Virus record (IMG/VR): IMGVR_UViG_3300007539_000267
Location: 1 to 21,667 of that record
DNA length: 21,667 bases
Source: a virus
Strand: one strand, 5' to 3'
Shown here in pieces: positions 4,829 to 14,231 of the stretch. The position numbers were made by a program, and so were the translations under genes. Position 1 is the first letter of the stretch; every line of letters starts with the position of its first letter. The notes beneath the pieces are model-generated. The model had not been told where the DNA came from, searched no databases, and saw nothing but the letters and a program-made list of their open reading frames with translations.

Positions 4829-7288
4829 TCAAGCCAGAGCAATGATTCTCAAATCTCTTAGTCTTGGTGGATATACTTGATTTGTTGAGGATCCAACAAC
4901 TTTAATACTAAAATACCTAAATGATGGCAACTCATCTATAGTAAACTCATAGTCTCTGTAAATCAACTCTTCCTGAGTAAACCCTACTGTATCGGTCTTA
5001 GGAACATTGACATCTGCAGATCCATCACTGTTAGAAATATCAATCACACCTTCAGAGTCAATATTTGCATGTCCTGGGAATGGATAGTAAACTGGTTCAT
5101 CCGAGGGTTCCTCTTGGATAGCATAGAAAACTCTAACATCACTCGATTGATTGATATAAGCAGAGAAGAGAACTTTAATCGCATTTGCAGGAACTTCAAG
5201 TGCGATTGGTTTTGTTGCGTAAACAAATGCAGATGGATCTTCAGATAAAGTAGAAGTTCTTTGATCCGTTGCATAGTTTGAAATAGGATTATTGATCCTA
5301 TTAGATGTTAAAATAACACTTACTCGGTCAAGATCAATAACGGGAGATACACGAGAATCCGATGTTGACATGTTCATATTCATGGTAAATGATTTATTAC
5401 CAGGAAGTGAAGTTAAGTCATTGGTTTCATTTACCTTTGATGCAATCATTCTGGGAGAAGTCAAATAGTTTGACTTCTTGAGACTAATAGATTCAAATCC
5501 TTGATCAAGATATGGAGTTTCTCCACCTGCAACAGTATGTGCTGTGACTGTTCTAATAGAAGAACTAATATTTGTTCCTCTAACTGTCATTGTTTGGACC
5601 ACGGGTTTAATAATTTCAAAGATGATATTTTGAGTTGCTTTTACCTTTGCTCCACCTGTTGATTTGGTTTCATTCAAATAAAGTTTAGGGAAATTCGTTC
5701 CAGTGCTTCTATCAACTCCATTTGCTGAGGTATCAATCTTTACGTGATAAAAATCCAAATCAAGTGGATCTGAAATAGTTACATTGTTCAGAGCATGTTC
5801 CTTATTGATTCTCCTTAAAGAAACTCCAGACAACTCATACTTACGGATTTCTGTTCCAACTGCATATGTGTATGATAAAGTATCATCAATATTTCTAGTA
5901 ACTCCAGTTAACTGATTATTTACAACATTCTGATATGAAATTATTTCATCCCCAATAATCGCATATCCTGGATTTGTTGACCCAACTCCAACACCTTCAA
6001 ATACTCCAAAGTCACTAGTTCCATCAATAGAAATAGCAACAGTGGATGATTTTTCATATGCTGCGGTTAATCTAGCAGGCGCAGTGTCTGGAAGAATATC
6101 CGATAAAATAACAGACCCATGAGTTGTACACATTCCATGGTTTCTGTGATTAACTTTAATGTGCAAACCATCAGAAGATACCGAAATAGAACTTGCTGCT
6201 ATTCCAGTGGCGATCGTTGTAACACCTGCTAAAGTGGTATATTGTATTGTATTACCCGCACCGATAGAGAAGTCTCCCTGAACTCTATCAAGAATCAGTG
6301 TATTATTTCCATAGGTGTCTGCAACGGTAAGTTGCATATTTCTACCAATGGTTGAATCGCTCAAAGAGCTTACGGTTAGAACATCTCCAACAACATATCC
6401 ACTACCACCACTAACAATAGTTGCTGCTACAGCGACTCCATTTGTAACTGTGATATCTGCTGTTGCACTTTCACCATCGCCAGTTAAAGAAACTAAAGAA
6501 ACGTTGGTGTGAACTGCAGAACCACTAATAGTTGAATATCCAATACCAGCATTTGTAAGTGTTAAGTTACCAGTCGCAGATCCAGCAAATCCAACCAAAG
6601 TTGCAGTTGCATTTGTAGTTGATTGACTTATTGTTAATCCAACTTGTAAATCTGAATCATACAAACCAGAAACTGTTGTTCCTAAACCAACTCTAATCTT
6701 TCTGGAGTTTGTAATGAGAGGATCCTTAATAAGAGTTGCAACCTCTTCATTACCCTCACTTAGTTCTGGGTTGTAGAAGTTGATGTTTCCGTTATTAGCA
6801 AACTCTGCTCTACGAAGAGTAAACTTTAAATCTTCATATTGACTTGGGAACCAGGTTGATCCGTTTTGTGCTTTGAACAGATTTCCCGATAGTGGACTTT
6901 GAGTAACAAATACTTCTCTTGCTTCTTCACCAGAACTCAGTGATATATCAACTTCTCCAAGTCTGGAAGTCCAAACTCTATAGTTGTTAGAATTTGATAA
7001 AACGCATATTGAATGAAACTCTTGCCCAGAAAGATAAACTGGAGCAGGGAAAGTGACTTTGGTTGCAATACTTGCATCAGTAGAAGTATTGATTTGCCCT
7101 GGTTCAAGTATAACTTCCCCAAAAGGATATACCTCTTTAGAAGGTAATCCTTGAGACATTGGTCTCAGTTGAATAGTAACTGGAAGGGATGTGTCTTTTG
7201 CAGAAAAATATAAATCAACAGAAGTTACAAAAATGCCACTATCTGGCTCTACATAAAAAGACTGGGCTAAAGGATCTATAAGTTTCAT
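4829..7288 (-). CDS. Virion structural protein, baseplate/tail-fibre associated (819 aa)
   Basis: An 819-residue protein starting at the ATG 7288-7286; an in-frame TAA six bases upstream fixes the start region. The N-terminus has DPLAQSFYVE, VDLYFSAKDTSLPVTIQLRP, then YLSGQEFHSICVL, VWTSRLGEVD and a FKAQNGSTWFPSQYEDLKFT segment, a domain I recall following DUF4815 in other T4-like phage baseplate proteins, sometimes in one chain. Residues about 230-310 hold GxGY-type repeats (NAGIGYST, GGSGYVVGD). Residues about 432-484 hold a weak GDEI...VGTEI module. The C-terminal third is beta-rich with SVILTSNRINNP and EELIYRDYEFTIDELPSFRY before RLRDLRIIALA. It lies between the DUF4815 gene and gp13, where T4 has genes 10 to wac, but I see no clear similarity to T4 gp10, so no symbol is given. 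Confidence 0.82.
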   Translation of the reverse strand: MKLIDPLAQSFYVEPDSGIFVTSVDLYFSAKDTSLPVTIQLRPMSQGLPSKEVYPFGEVILEPGQINTSTDASIATKVTFPAPVYLSGQEFHSICVLSNSNNYRVWTSRLGEVDISLSSGEEAREVFVTQSPLSGNLFKAQNGSTWFPSQYEDLKFTLRRAEFANNGNINFYNPELSEGNEEVATLIKDPLITNSRKIRVGLGTTVSGLYDSDLQVGLTISQSTTNATATLVGFAGSATGNLTLTNAGIGYSTISGSAVHTNVSLVSLTGDGESATADITVTNGVAVAATIVSGGSGYVVGDVLTVSSLSDSTIGRNMQLTVADTYGNNTLILDRVQGDFSIGAGNTIQYTTLAGVTTIATGIAASSISVSSDGLHIKVNHRNHGMCTTHGSVILSDILPDTAPARLTAAYEKSSTVAISIDGTSDFGVFEGVGVGSTNPGYAIIGDEIISYQNVVNNQLTGVTRNIDDTLSYTYAVGTEIRKYELSGVSLRRINKEHALNNVTISDPLDLDFYHVKIDTSANGVDRSTGTNFPKLYLNETKSTGGAKVKATQNIIFEIIKPVVQTMTVRGTNISSSIRTVTAHTVAGGETPYLDQGFESISLKKSNYLTSPRMIASKVNETNDLTSLPGNKSFTMNMNMSTSDSRVSPVIDLDRVSVILTSNRINNPISNYATDQRTSTLSEDPSAFVYATKPIALEVPANAIKVLFSAYINQSSDVRVFYAIQEEPSDEPVYYPFPGHANIDSEGVIDISNSDGSADVNVPKTDTVGFTQEELIYRDYEFTIDELPSFRYFSIKVVGSSTNQVYPPRLRDLRIIALA

Positions 7289-7325
7289 TTCTTAGATATC
7301 ACTGGGTAGTTTCGGTCTATCTAAC

Positions 7326-7333
7326 TTATTTAG
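7326..7333 (-). promoter_or_regulatory. Late promoter-like element CTAAATAA overlapping a stop codon
   Basis: The minus strand reads CTAAATAA, where TAA (7332-7330) is the stop codon of the DUF4815 gene. It lies 37 bases before the ATG of the 819-residue gene, in one of the larger gaps of the block. It matches the core of the T4-type late promoter. Confidence 0.45.
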
Positions 7334-10300
7334 TAACTACCGTTAGATGTAGATCCAAGTGTTTGAGATATATCTGGAGTAGCAACAAATGTTGTGCTAA
7401 CTTCAACTGTTTCAGTGGTAGTAGGTGTCAAACTTGTAGAAGTTGTCGTTGGAGATGTTGTGACATTAAAGAACTCAGTTGCAATATCAGATGCCCCAGG
7501 AGCAACTGAAGATGGTGCATTTGGTGAAGCAGTTGGAACTATAGATCCAATCGAAGTTGTAGTTCCTTGGATACCAGAAACAAACTGGTTAGTTTGAGCA
7601 CCAGTTACTCCTTGAGTTCCTTGTAATCCTGCTGTTGGAGTTGTTGCTCCAGAAGTAAGTGGGATAGCAGATGGACTACCGTTTCCAAGAGTAGTTGAAG
7701 AAACAACTGAAGAGTTGCCACTCTTTCTAACAACAAAATCAACAAGATTTTGAGTTTCTGTTCTAACAGGTCTAATAGATGTAATGTTTTCTTGAGTATT
7801 ATTCAAGAGTCCAACAGAATAGAACTTTTCTTCTGCACTTGTGAGAGGAACTCCCGATGTTTGTGAAAGAACTCTACTACTAGTAAGTTTGAACGTTTTT
7901 ACGCCACTTTCAAATGCAGGGTTAGAAGTTACACTAGGATCAGGAATAAACAGTGATCCAATCACTGCGCCCTTTTGATCTGTGAGAAGTTTTACGTCTG
8001 TAATAACTGCCTCAGCACCACTTGTTTGACCCCTGAGAGTCATGTTAGTAGTTACCCATCCAAAGAAAGATCCTTGAGCTTGTTGTGAAAGACTAAATGT
8101 ATCGATATTAAGTATAGTTGATGTTGCTGAGTATGCTGCAGGAATCACAGATTCTCTAGAATATGGATTTGCTCCAAAGATCTGTGTTGGTGCATTATAT
8201 GGACCAAACTTGTGATTTTGTTGAGCAACTCTAAACTTAATAGAAGGAATATTTACATCAAACTTACTACCAAACAATCCAACTACAGTCTCTCCAACCT
8301 GGAAAGATCCAGAAATCATTTCAATCTCAAGAAGTTTAGGTACAATATACTTTTGAATATTTTGACCTTCAAAGACACCATATACTCTTGTAAATGGTTT
8401 CATTCTTCTGGCAACAAACTCAATATTCCTAGAACGTAAATATGGAACAATCTGTGAACTTGCATTATCACCAAACAGATTTTTCAGAATCCTACGTGCA
8501 TTTTGAACAGAAGTTGTACCAGTCTTGTTATATGTTTGAATGTAATCATTGATAACATCATAATTTTGAAGAACCGATGCAGAATATCCATCATCTAGTC
8601 CAGACCAGAAAGTATCCCATGATCCCCAAACAACTGGGTTGAATCCAGTTTGCTTATCTTTATCAGTTACACCAAGTTGTTCTGGTGACTCGGTATAGTT
8701 ACTGAGATATTCATTGTTTCTTGCATTTACCGTCGTTTGATCAACCCAAACATCAGATGAAGGAGTTAACTCAATACTTCCACCATAGTATGAAGTGCGA
8801 AGAGGAGAAACTTTTTCTTGTCTGGTGGCGTATGGTTGCTCAATCTCAGCAACTTCAGTATAATCTAGCGTTACTAATCTTCCAGTTTTCTTTACTCCAG
8901 TTCCAAGTAAATCTGAAACAAACTCAGTATCTACAAATGGATCAGCTGGTCCATTAATACCAATCGTTGAAGTGCTTCCAAGAAGAAGATCAATCTCTGT
9001 TGTATAAGGCGCAGGTCTGAGTTCACTGTTTACAATATCAATACTGTTTTTAACAATTGTTTCCTTTCTTTGTGCTTTGGTTGAAGAGAAGTCATCAACA
9101 AAGAATCCAGATTTAAATCTGATAAGACCGTTTCTATCCTTAATAGGAAGATTTGCAGTATCAACCTCTAAAAGAGATAATGCAGTAAAAAGTTCAAGAT
9201 TGCTAAGTCTCTTATCAAGTTTATTGATATCGGACATTTTATATCTCTTATATTCAAAGAGATCAATATCAACGTCATCAATATTGTAAAGATATGCAGG
9301 TAAAGTTGCTCTTGCTACCTCAATAGCATTGTCAATGGCATTGGGTAACTGTGGATTATCTGCGGGAGTGCCTACGTTAAGTTGGAAAACACCATCTTTA
9401 GTTAAGAATATTCTATCAACTCTAGGAAGATAATAAGAATATCCAACTCTAATCTGTTCGTCTGGAGCAAGAATGTTGGGAACAGAGTTTCCTGTTGCAT
9501 TTACTGTTCTTCCTCTAAACTCAAAAGGAGACAAATCTCCAGTCGTTACAACGCCAACAGCAGTAACTCTTGGTCTAATGTCAAGAATGTCTGCATTGGA
9601 AATACCATTGACTCTAGGAATATTACCATACTCAAAGTCACTGTAACTATTTGCAGTAATAATATCTCCAGTGTCGGAAGATGCAAAATCTGCAGTTTCA
9701 AAAACGACTTTAAGTTTTCTTGATGGTTGTGCCTTAAGATCTTTTCTTACGATTCTTCCATAGTCATAGATTGTAGATCTTTGACCATTATCAAGAACAT
9801 AGTTTGAAGTGATGTTATTATCACCTCTACTTACAATCTCAGCTGTTGCGGTTACACCAGTTTCTTTAAATCTGAGTGTTTCTCCCTCTTGGAAAAGTTC
9901 TTGGTTCAAAAGAATATAACCAATTTTTGAATCCGATATCTTCTCACAATACAATCCAACTGCACCACTTGTTTGTCCTTCAAACTCTTCTCCAATCAGA
10001 AGATCTGTTGTTTTTGCATTTACACCACTGATAAGAGTCAAATTGATATTTGGTAAGTCTGCATTTTCAATATCATCTGACTCAAAAACACCCCATAACT
10101 TGGTAACATCAGATTTTAATAAACAAATCTCCTTGTCTTGAACCCTTGTTCCATATGGATATGTTCCATATGTGAGACCATCATTAAATGTAGTTGTTCC
10201 AACTCCAGAGGCAGAGTTTGCAGATAAATTTATATTGAGAATATTTACTTTCTTCCTAATCTTCTGTTTAGCAGTAACAACAGACTTAGAAAGAGTAGCG

Positions 10301-12603
10301 ATTAAAGATGCGGTTCCATTTGTGTTTGCTAATCCTTCAATCTTTAACGTTGTATTTGTGTTGTTAAATGTAAACTTATCAGCAGTTAACTCTTCAACAC
10401 TTCCATCATCTCTCATAAAGAGATATCTTTCTTCATCAAATGGTAAGAATGATTCGTTAGAACCTGCTTGAATAGTGTTAGTTTCATTATTTGTAACAAC
10501 AACTGCAAACTTTCTCTTGATAATCAAAGTGGAGTTATCAATATCTACCTTAGAAATATTTTTCTTGGGTAATACTGTATATAAAGTATTGTCTGTTGAT
10601 GACTGGAAAGAAGAAGAAAGAATCTTAAAGTCGCTAGGACTGATTGTTACTCCAGGAAGAGCACCATCACAAATACCAATAACAGTTGTAACTCCAACGA
10701 TAGACAGGGAGTTTTTAGAAACCCTATCAACTCTAGCAAAAGTTACTGTGGATAACCCTGCATTTGTAAAGGAAACAGTGCTTCCAGAAGTTGCGATTCC
10801 AACAAAGTTAAAATCAGTTGATGTTACAGTGCTAACTCCACCAGACGCTGCAGTAATACTAACAAATCCTACATTTGCCAGTACAGACTGTTTTACATCA
10901 GCATTAAAGGTTCCTGCTGCACCAACAGTTGCAAAAATAGATTTTACTTGTTCTGTCCCATATGCAGTTGTTGCAACAGAGATTCTTGTATTATCAACAC
11001 CGTCAAATATAAATGATTCTCCATCTCTAAACTTTCCTCTTACATTATAGAGAGTAAGAAGTTTGCTATCAGAAACATCATATCTTAAAAATCCAGTTGC
11101 ACCACTAGATTTTCCTCTAACTTGTGTTGGAACTGAAAGTGTGATTGCCTGATTTAATGTAATTTCTGTATATGTTTGAATATCATACAATGCAATATCA
11201 TATTCATTAAGATCTGGAGTTGTTGTATCATATGATCCGCTTTCTAAAGCAAAGTCATAAACTCTAGCAAGACCAATCTCTTTACCAGCAGATGCAATAC
11301 CAGAAACTCCCTTACGGGATTCCATCAAATGAACAACAAAATCAGTCCCAACCCCAATAGTTGGAGATCCATAAACTCTGTTAAGAGTATATGTTGGTCC
11401 AGTTACATAGCTAATATTTTGAGCAGAAACAGACTTTGTAGTTCTTGGTTTGGGGAAATCTACAAAAGTTGTGCTTATTGTTTCTACAGGATATCCTTTT
11501 ACAACTGCTTTTGTTGGAGATATTTGATATGTTCCTAAGTTTTCACTTGGAGTATTGTTATTATATGTTGCTTCTGCTGCATTAAAAATACCACCATTTC
11601 CTTTTAAATCATTGAGAGTTTCTTTGGAAATGACTGTTGGTTGAGTAATGTAGTAATCTCCAGACTCATTATATGTTCTCTTTGCTAACTCATCATTGAG
11701 TACATTGTATTCTGGATTTTGAACAACGCTTCTTAAAATACCATTTCTGATTTCAAGAAGTTCAACAAAGTTTTCTACATCATTTTGCCCGATATCAACT
11801 TTTACTAAATCTGCTGTAATTTTAAGTCTGTCTGCACCAGGTGCAGCGTAGTTAGAGAATCCTTTAGCATTATCTACTAAAGTTTCATCCTCATCCGAGT
11901 CTATAATCTCTTCGGTTACTTCCAGACCAACTCTGTAACTTGGATTGTTTCCGTACTGATCAAGAATCAGTGTTTGCTCTGGGACATTTACAAAATAACC
12001 TCTTAAAAAATAAACTCCTTCATTCAAGTAAACTGCAGATCCAACTGAGTTTGCATTCAGTGGAATAGTTACAGCAAATCCAGAACCAGGTTGAACAATA
12101 ACAGATTTTCCTGCAGCAATCTCATTAGCACCAAACAGACCTTCCTCAATCAGAAGAACTTCATCATCTGCAAATGCTTGATAACTACCAGTAAGATAAT
12201 CAGAATCAAGGAAGTTTACATAAAGTGTATTATTTCCTCTTTCAGAGTTAGTTGAACTTAAAACTGCAACAACAGATGCACGAACTCCAGTATTTTCTCC
12301 TCTAATAGTTTTACCTACCAGAGAGTTAAGATATGCTAAAACATTAATACCAAGATATTCTGACTGTATTTCTACAGCATAATAGTTATCAATATAACTG
12401 ATTTGACCAGGAATAACTACTGATCCTTCCTTAAAAATGTGATTACCAAACTGTTCTATCTGGTTCTGCAAGATTGACTGTAAGCCAGTCAGTTCTCTCG
12501 CCTGAACAGGATACCCAGGCTTAAATAGGACTTTATAGTAGTCCTTGTCTTTATTGAAATCGTCAAAGTATGGCGATACGTTAAGATTGAGTTCCTGTGG
12601 CAT
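7330..12603 (-). CDS. DUF4815-containing baseplate/tail-fibre structural protein (1757 aa)
   Basis: A 1,757-residue virion protein. The N-terminal 60 residues are the signature of DUF4815: YFDDFNKDKDYYKVLFKPGY, then QARELTGLQSILQNQIEQFG and IFKEGSVVIPG. This family is found in baseplate-proximal fibre proteins of T4-like phages. Four GxxxGxxSGA-type modules are visible near residues 97, 495, 870 and 1525. Around residues 1060-1180 is VDRIFLTKDGVF, then LYNIDDVDIDLFEYKRYKMS and a helix DINKLDKRLSNLELF. Near residue 1390 is NIEFVARRMKPFTRVYGVFE and GQ. The last 100 residues are Ser/Thr/Pro-rich with a short collagen-like stretch. It follows gp8 by six bases, the place of T4 genes 9 and 10, and probably attaches fibres to the baseplate. 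No convincing Shine-Dalgarno is present, suggesting coupling to gp8. Confidence 0.87.
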   Translation of the reverse strand: MPQELNLNVSPYFDDFNKDKDYYKVLFKPGYPVQARELTGLQSILQNQIEQFGNHIFKEGSVVIPGQISYIDNYYAVEIQSEYLGINVLAYLNSLVGKTIRGENTGVRASVVAVLSSTNSERGNNTLYVNFLDSDYLTGSYQAFADDEVLLIEEGLFGANEIAAGKSVIVQPGSGFAVTIPLNANSVGSAVYLNEGVYFLRGYFVNVPEQTLILDQYGNNPSYRVGLEVTEEIIDSDEDETLVDNAKGFSNYAAPGADRLKITADLVKVDIGQNDVENFVELLEIRNGILRSVVQNPEYNVLNDELAKRTYNESGDYYITQPTVISKETLNDLKGNGGIFNAAEATYNNNTPSENLGTYQISPTKAVVKGYPVETISTTFVDFPKPRTTKSVSAQNISYVTGPTYTLNRVYGSPTIGVGTDFVVHLMESRKGVSGIASAGKEIGLARVYDFALESGSYDTTTPDLNEYDIALYDIQTYTEITLNQAITLSVPTQVRGKSSGATGFLRYDVSDSKLLTLYNVRGKFRDGESFIFDGVDNTRISVATTAYGTEQVKSIFATVGAAGTFNADVKQSVLANVGFVSITAASGGVSTVTSTDFNFVGIATSGSTVSFTNAGLSTVTFARVDRVSKNSLSIVGVTTVIGICDGALPGVTISPSDFKILSSSFQSSTDNTLYTVLPKKNISKVDIDNSTLIIKRKFAVVVTNNETNTIQAGSNESFLPFDEERYLFMRDDGSVEELTADKFTFNNTNTTLKIEGLANTNGTASLIATLSKSVVTAKQKIRKKVNILNINLSANSASGVGTTTFNDGLTYGTYPYGTRVQDKEICLLKSDVTKLWGVFESDDIENADLPNINLTLISGVNAKTTDLLIGEEFEGQTSGAVGLYCEKISDSKIGYILLNQELFQEGETLRFKETGVTATAEIVSRGDNNITSNYVLDNGQRSTIYDYGRIVRKDLKAQPSRKLKVVFETADFASSDTGDIITANSYSDFEYGNIPRVNGISNADILDIRPRVTAVGVVTTGDLSPFEFRGRTVNATGNSVPNILAPDEQIRVGYSYYLPRVDRIFLTKDGVFQLNVGTPADNPQLPNAIDNAIEVARATLPAYLYNIDDVDIDLFEYKRYKMSDINKLDKRLSNLELFTALSLLEVDTANLPIKDRNGLIRFKSGFFVDDFSSTKAQRKETIVKNSIDIVNSELRPAPYTTEIDLLLGSTSTIGINGPADPFVDTEFVSDLLGTGVKKTGRLVTLDYTEVAEIEQPYATRQEKVSPLRTSYYGGSIELTPSSDVWVDQTTVNARNNEYLSNYTESPEQLGVTDKDKQTGFNPVVWGSWDTFWSGLDDGYSASVLQNYDVINDYIQTYNKTGTTSVQNARRILKNLFGDNASSQIVPYLRSRNIEFVARRMKPFTRVYGVFEGQNIQKYIVPKLLEIEMISGSFQVGETVVGLFGSKFDVNIPSIKFRVAQQNHKFGPYNAPTQIFGANPYSRESVIPAAYSATSTILNIDTFSLSQQAQGSFFGWVTTNMTLRGQTSGAEAVITDVKLLTDQKGAVIGSLFIPDPSVTSNPAFESGVKTFKLTSSRVLSQTSGVPLTSAEEKFYSVGLLNNTQENITSIRPVRTETQNLVDFVVRKSGNSSVVSSTTLGNGSPSAIPLTSGATTPTAGLQGTQGVTGAQTNQFVSGIQGTTTSIGSIVPTASPNAPSSVAPGASDIATEFFNVTTSPTTTSTSLTPTTTETVEVSTTFVATPDISQTLGSTSNGSY
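7594..7629 (-). other. Collagen-like Gly-X-Y stretch (4 triplets) in a Ser/Thr-rich tail
   Basis: Residues 1659-1670 of the DUF4815 protein read GLQGTQGVTGAQ, four consecutive Gly-X-Y triplets. They lie within a low-complexity C-terminal tail of about 100 residues rich in Ser, Thr, Pro and Ala (for example TTSPTTTSTSLTPTTTET nearer the end). Collagen-like stretches are common in trimeric phage fibres; four triplets are too few to form a stable triple helix alone. Confidence 0.6.
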
Positions 12604-12609
12604 AATGCG

Positions 12610-14205
12610 TTAGAATTGCAATACTATTTTTATGTCTTCTCTTTGATTTTGAGATCTTGTAATCGCAGGTCTGTGATCAACATAAAGAATGTTGCCAGTA
12701 TGTTTTGCAACTTCTGGATTTGCCAATCCACTGGTAAATTCCTGACCTAAGTTGTATGTCTTACTATTTAGTGAGATGGTAGAACCTGTAAAAACAGTAT
12801 CTATTCCAACTCCAGAAGAATCTCCAGCTCTAATAATCTGAAGATTACCTCCACTAGAAGGAGTTGCTGTAAACTCCTTTAAATCATAACCATATCTTGG
12901 TGTGGTATTCTTTGTAAACTCAAGTAGATCTGAAGTATCTGTATTAAACCCTACTAACGTTCTATCCTGCCAATATTTTAACACTCCAGTTGTTTTATCG
13001 TATGAAACAACTCTAGCAACAGCAGTTGAACCTGTACCAATAGTCTGATAGATTACAGAATCTGCAGGATATGTTGCTGTGCTATACCCAATGCCAAGTC
13101 TAATAGCGCCAACAGCACTTGCTTTTGATTTAGTTAATACTGAAGAGGTTCCATATGCATATGGGTTTTCAACCAGTCCTATTCTAGAAATTTGATTTCC
13201 TGTAATAAAATCTGGATCTTGAGTATCATTTTCGATTCTAGAGTATACTAATACTCTGAATGCACCAAGTTCTCTATAGATGTCTGCTCCATGTCCTCCT
13301 TGAGGAGGAATAATAACATCGAACGATGGAGCAGATGTTCCAGTTGGCAAACCTCCAGCAACAGTATCAACTGTTCCATAAGAATATCCAGAACCACCAT
13401 TTGAAACAGTAACTGATTCAACTTTTGAATCATTATTTACAACAATGGTGCATTCTGCGCCATTACCATCACCACGAATGGGAACCTTAGTATATGTTGT
13501 GTTTGCAGTTCCGATACCAACTCCACGGTTTGTAATCGTACAAATTTTGATCTGCCCGCTAGTTGCTGCGTTTTCTCTTACTGATGCTACATTATTTCCA
13601 CAAGCATCTGTAGAGGTTTCAGTATCCCAATCCTTAGGGACTGGCATAAAATTGATAGTATCAAACTTTGCAATATCGCTTGGTTTGATAGTATACAGAT
13701 ATTTCCAAACATATCCATCACCACTAGAACCTGCTGCTCTTGGTTCTAAATCAGTGAATGTTGGCTCGTCAAGAGATGGTCTTCCATTTGGATTCTCTGG
13801 ATCGGTTCCATTTTGCAAACAAATATAAACTCTGAAATCACTGTTTACAACATAATAGTTTGCAGAATATATGCTCAGTGCTTGAGATGGTTTTGATGGA
13901 TTATCTCTTGTAATATCATGACGATACATGTCATAAGTAGTTCCAGATGTCCACTCAATTTTTCTTATAACCTGTCTGACATCGCCAGGAACAATCTTTT
14001 TGAGAGCAATCATTGTATCCCAATAAGAGTTCTCCTGATCAAAAGCATCCTTTGGTGCAGGAGGAGTTGTATCCCAATCAGAATACAACTCCGTTGGATT
14101 TGGTAAACCAACAAAGGAATAATATGAGTTTTTATCTGAAGATGCTAAAGAAACAAAGTTCTTAGCATTCAAAATCCTCAGTTGATCAGTTATAATGGCA
14201 GCCAT
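12610..14205 (-). CDS. gp8: Baseplate wedge protein gp8
   Basis: This 531-residue homologue of T4 gp8 (334 residues) is a dimeric baseplate wedge subunit that binds gp7 and gp10 in T4. Matching segments include YWDTMIALKKIVPGDVRQVI near residue 60 (T4 MWTHMMGTVKVLPSMLDAVI), YDMYRHDI, YYVVNSDFRVYICLQN, GDGYVWKYLYTIKPSDIAKF (T4 GDGYVWEYLFEIPPDV) followed by F-M-P-V-P-K-D-W, and the C-terminus NILYVDHRPAITRSQNQRED then IKIVLQF (T4 MIYMENRPPIIMAMDQTEEI then NILFTF). The extra length lies mainly between residues about 215 and 440, where a GxGY-type insert (NRGVGIG, GDGNGAECTI, NGGSGYSYG) and further beta segments occur. The start ATG 14205-14203 has an in-frame TAA six bases upstream and a late-promoter-like octamer before it. 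It is followed closely by the DUF4815 gene. Confidence 0.92.
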   Translation of the reverse strand: MAAIITDQLRILNAKNFVSLASSDKNSYYSFVGLPNPTELYSDWDTTPPAPKDAFDQENSYWDTMIALKKIVPGDVRQVIRKIEWTSGTTYDMYRHDITRDNPSKPSQALSIYSANYYVVNSDFRVYICLQNGTDPENPNGRPSLDEPTFTDLEPRAAGSSGDGYVWKYLYTIKPSDIAKFDTINFMPVPKDWDTETSTDACGNNVASVRENAATSGQIKICTITNRGVGIGTANTTYTKVPIRGDGNGAECTIVVNNDSKVESVTVSNGGSGYSYGTVDTVAGGLPTGTSAPSFDVIIPPQGGHGADIYRELGAFRVLVYSRIENDTQDPDFITGNQISRIGLVENPYAYGTSSVLTKSKASAVGAIRLGIGYSTATYPADSVIYQTIGTGSTAVARVVSYDKTTGVLKYWQDRTLVGFNTDTSDLLEFTKNTTPRYGYDLKEFTATPSSGGNLQIIRAGDSSGVGIDTVFTGSTISLNSKTYNLGQEFTSGLANPEVAKHTGNILYVDHRPAITRSQNQREDIKIVLQF

Positions 14206-14223
14206 TTCTTACGGTTTTTTACT

Positions 14224-14231
14224 TATTTATC
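14224..14231 (-). promoter_or_regulatory. Late promoter-like octamer GATAAATA before gp8
   Basis: GATAAATA on the minus strand, 18 bases before the gp8 ATG, one base from T4 TATAAATA and identical to the octamer at 111-118. Its first two bases are the last two of the TGA stop codon of the giant upstream gene (14232-14230), so the promoter and stop are fused. Distance to the ATG would give a very short leader containing GTAAG. Confidence 0.5.

Noticed and set aside
4840-4842. TTG start for the small coiled-coil gene
   Set aside because: The ATG at 4827 gives the familiar N-terminus MSYSKVEG and a one-base junction with the preceding stop; the TTG adds five residues that overlap the upstream gene.
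7288-7332. Programmed frameshift joining the DUF4815 gene to the 819-residue gene
   Set aside because: The downstream frame has a TAA immediately before the GAA-ATG start, there is no slippery heptamer or strong structure, and the gap contains a promoter-like element.
10475-11050. Plus-strand open frame of 191 codons
   Set aside because: It lies wholly antisense inside the DUF4815 gene, has a biased Val/Thr/Pro/Leu composition typical of the reverse of Thr/Val/Gly-rich coding sequence, and no ribosome site or recognisable motif.
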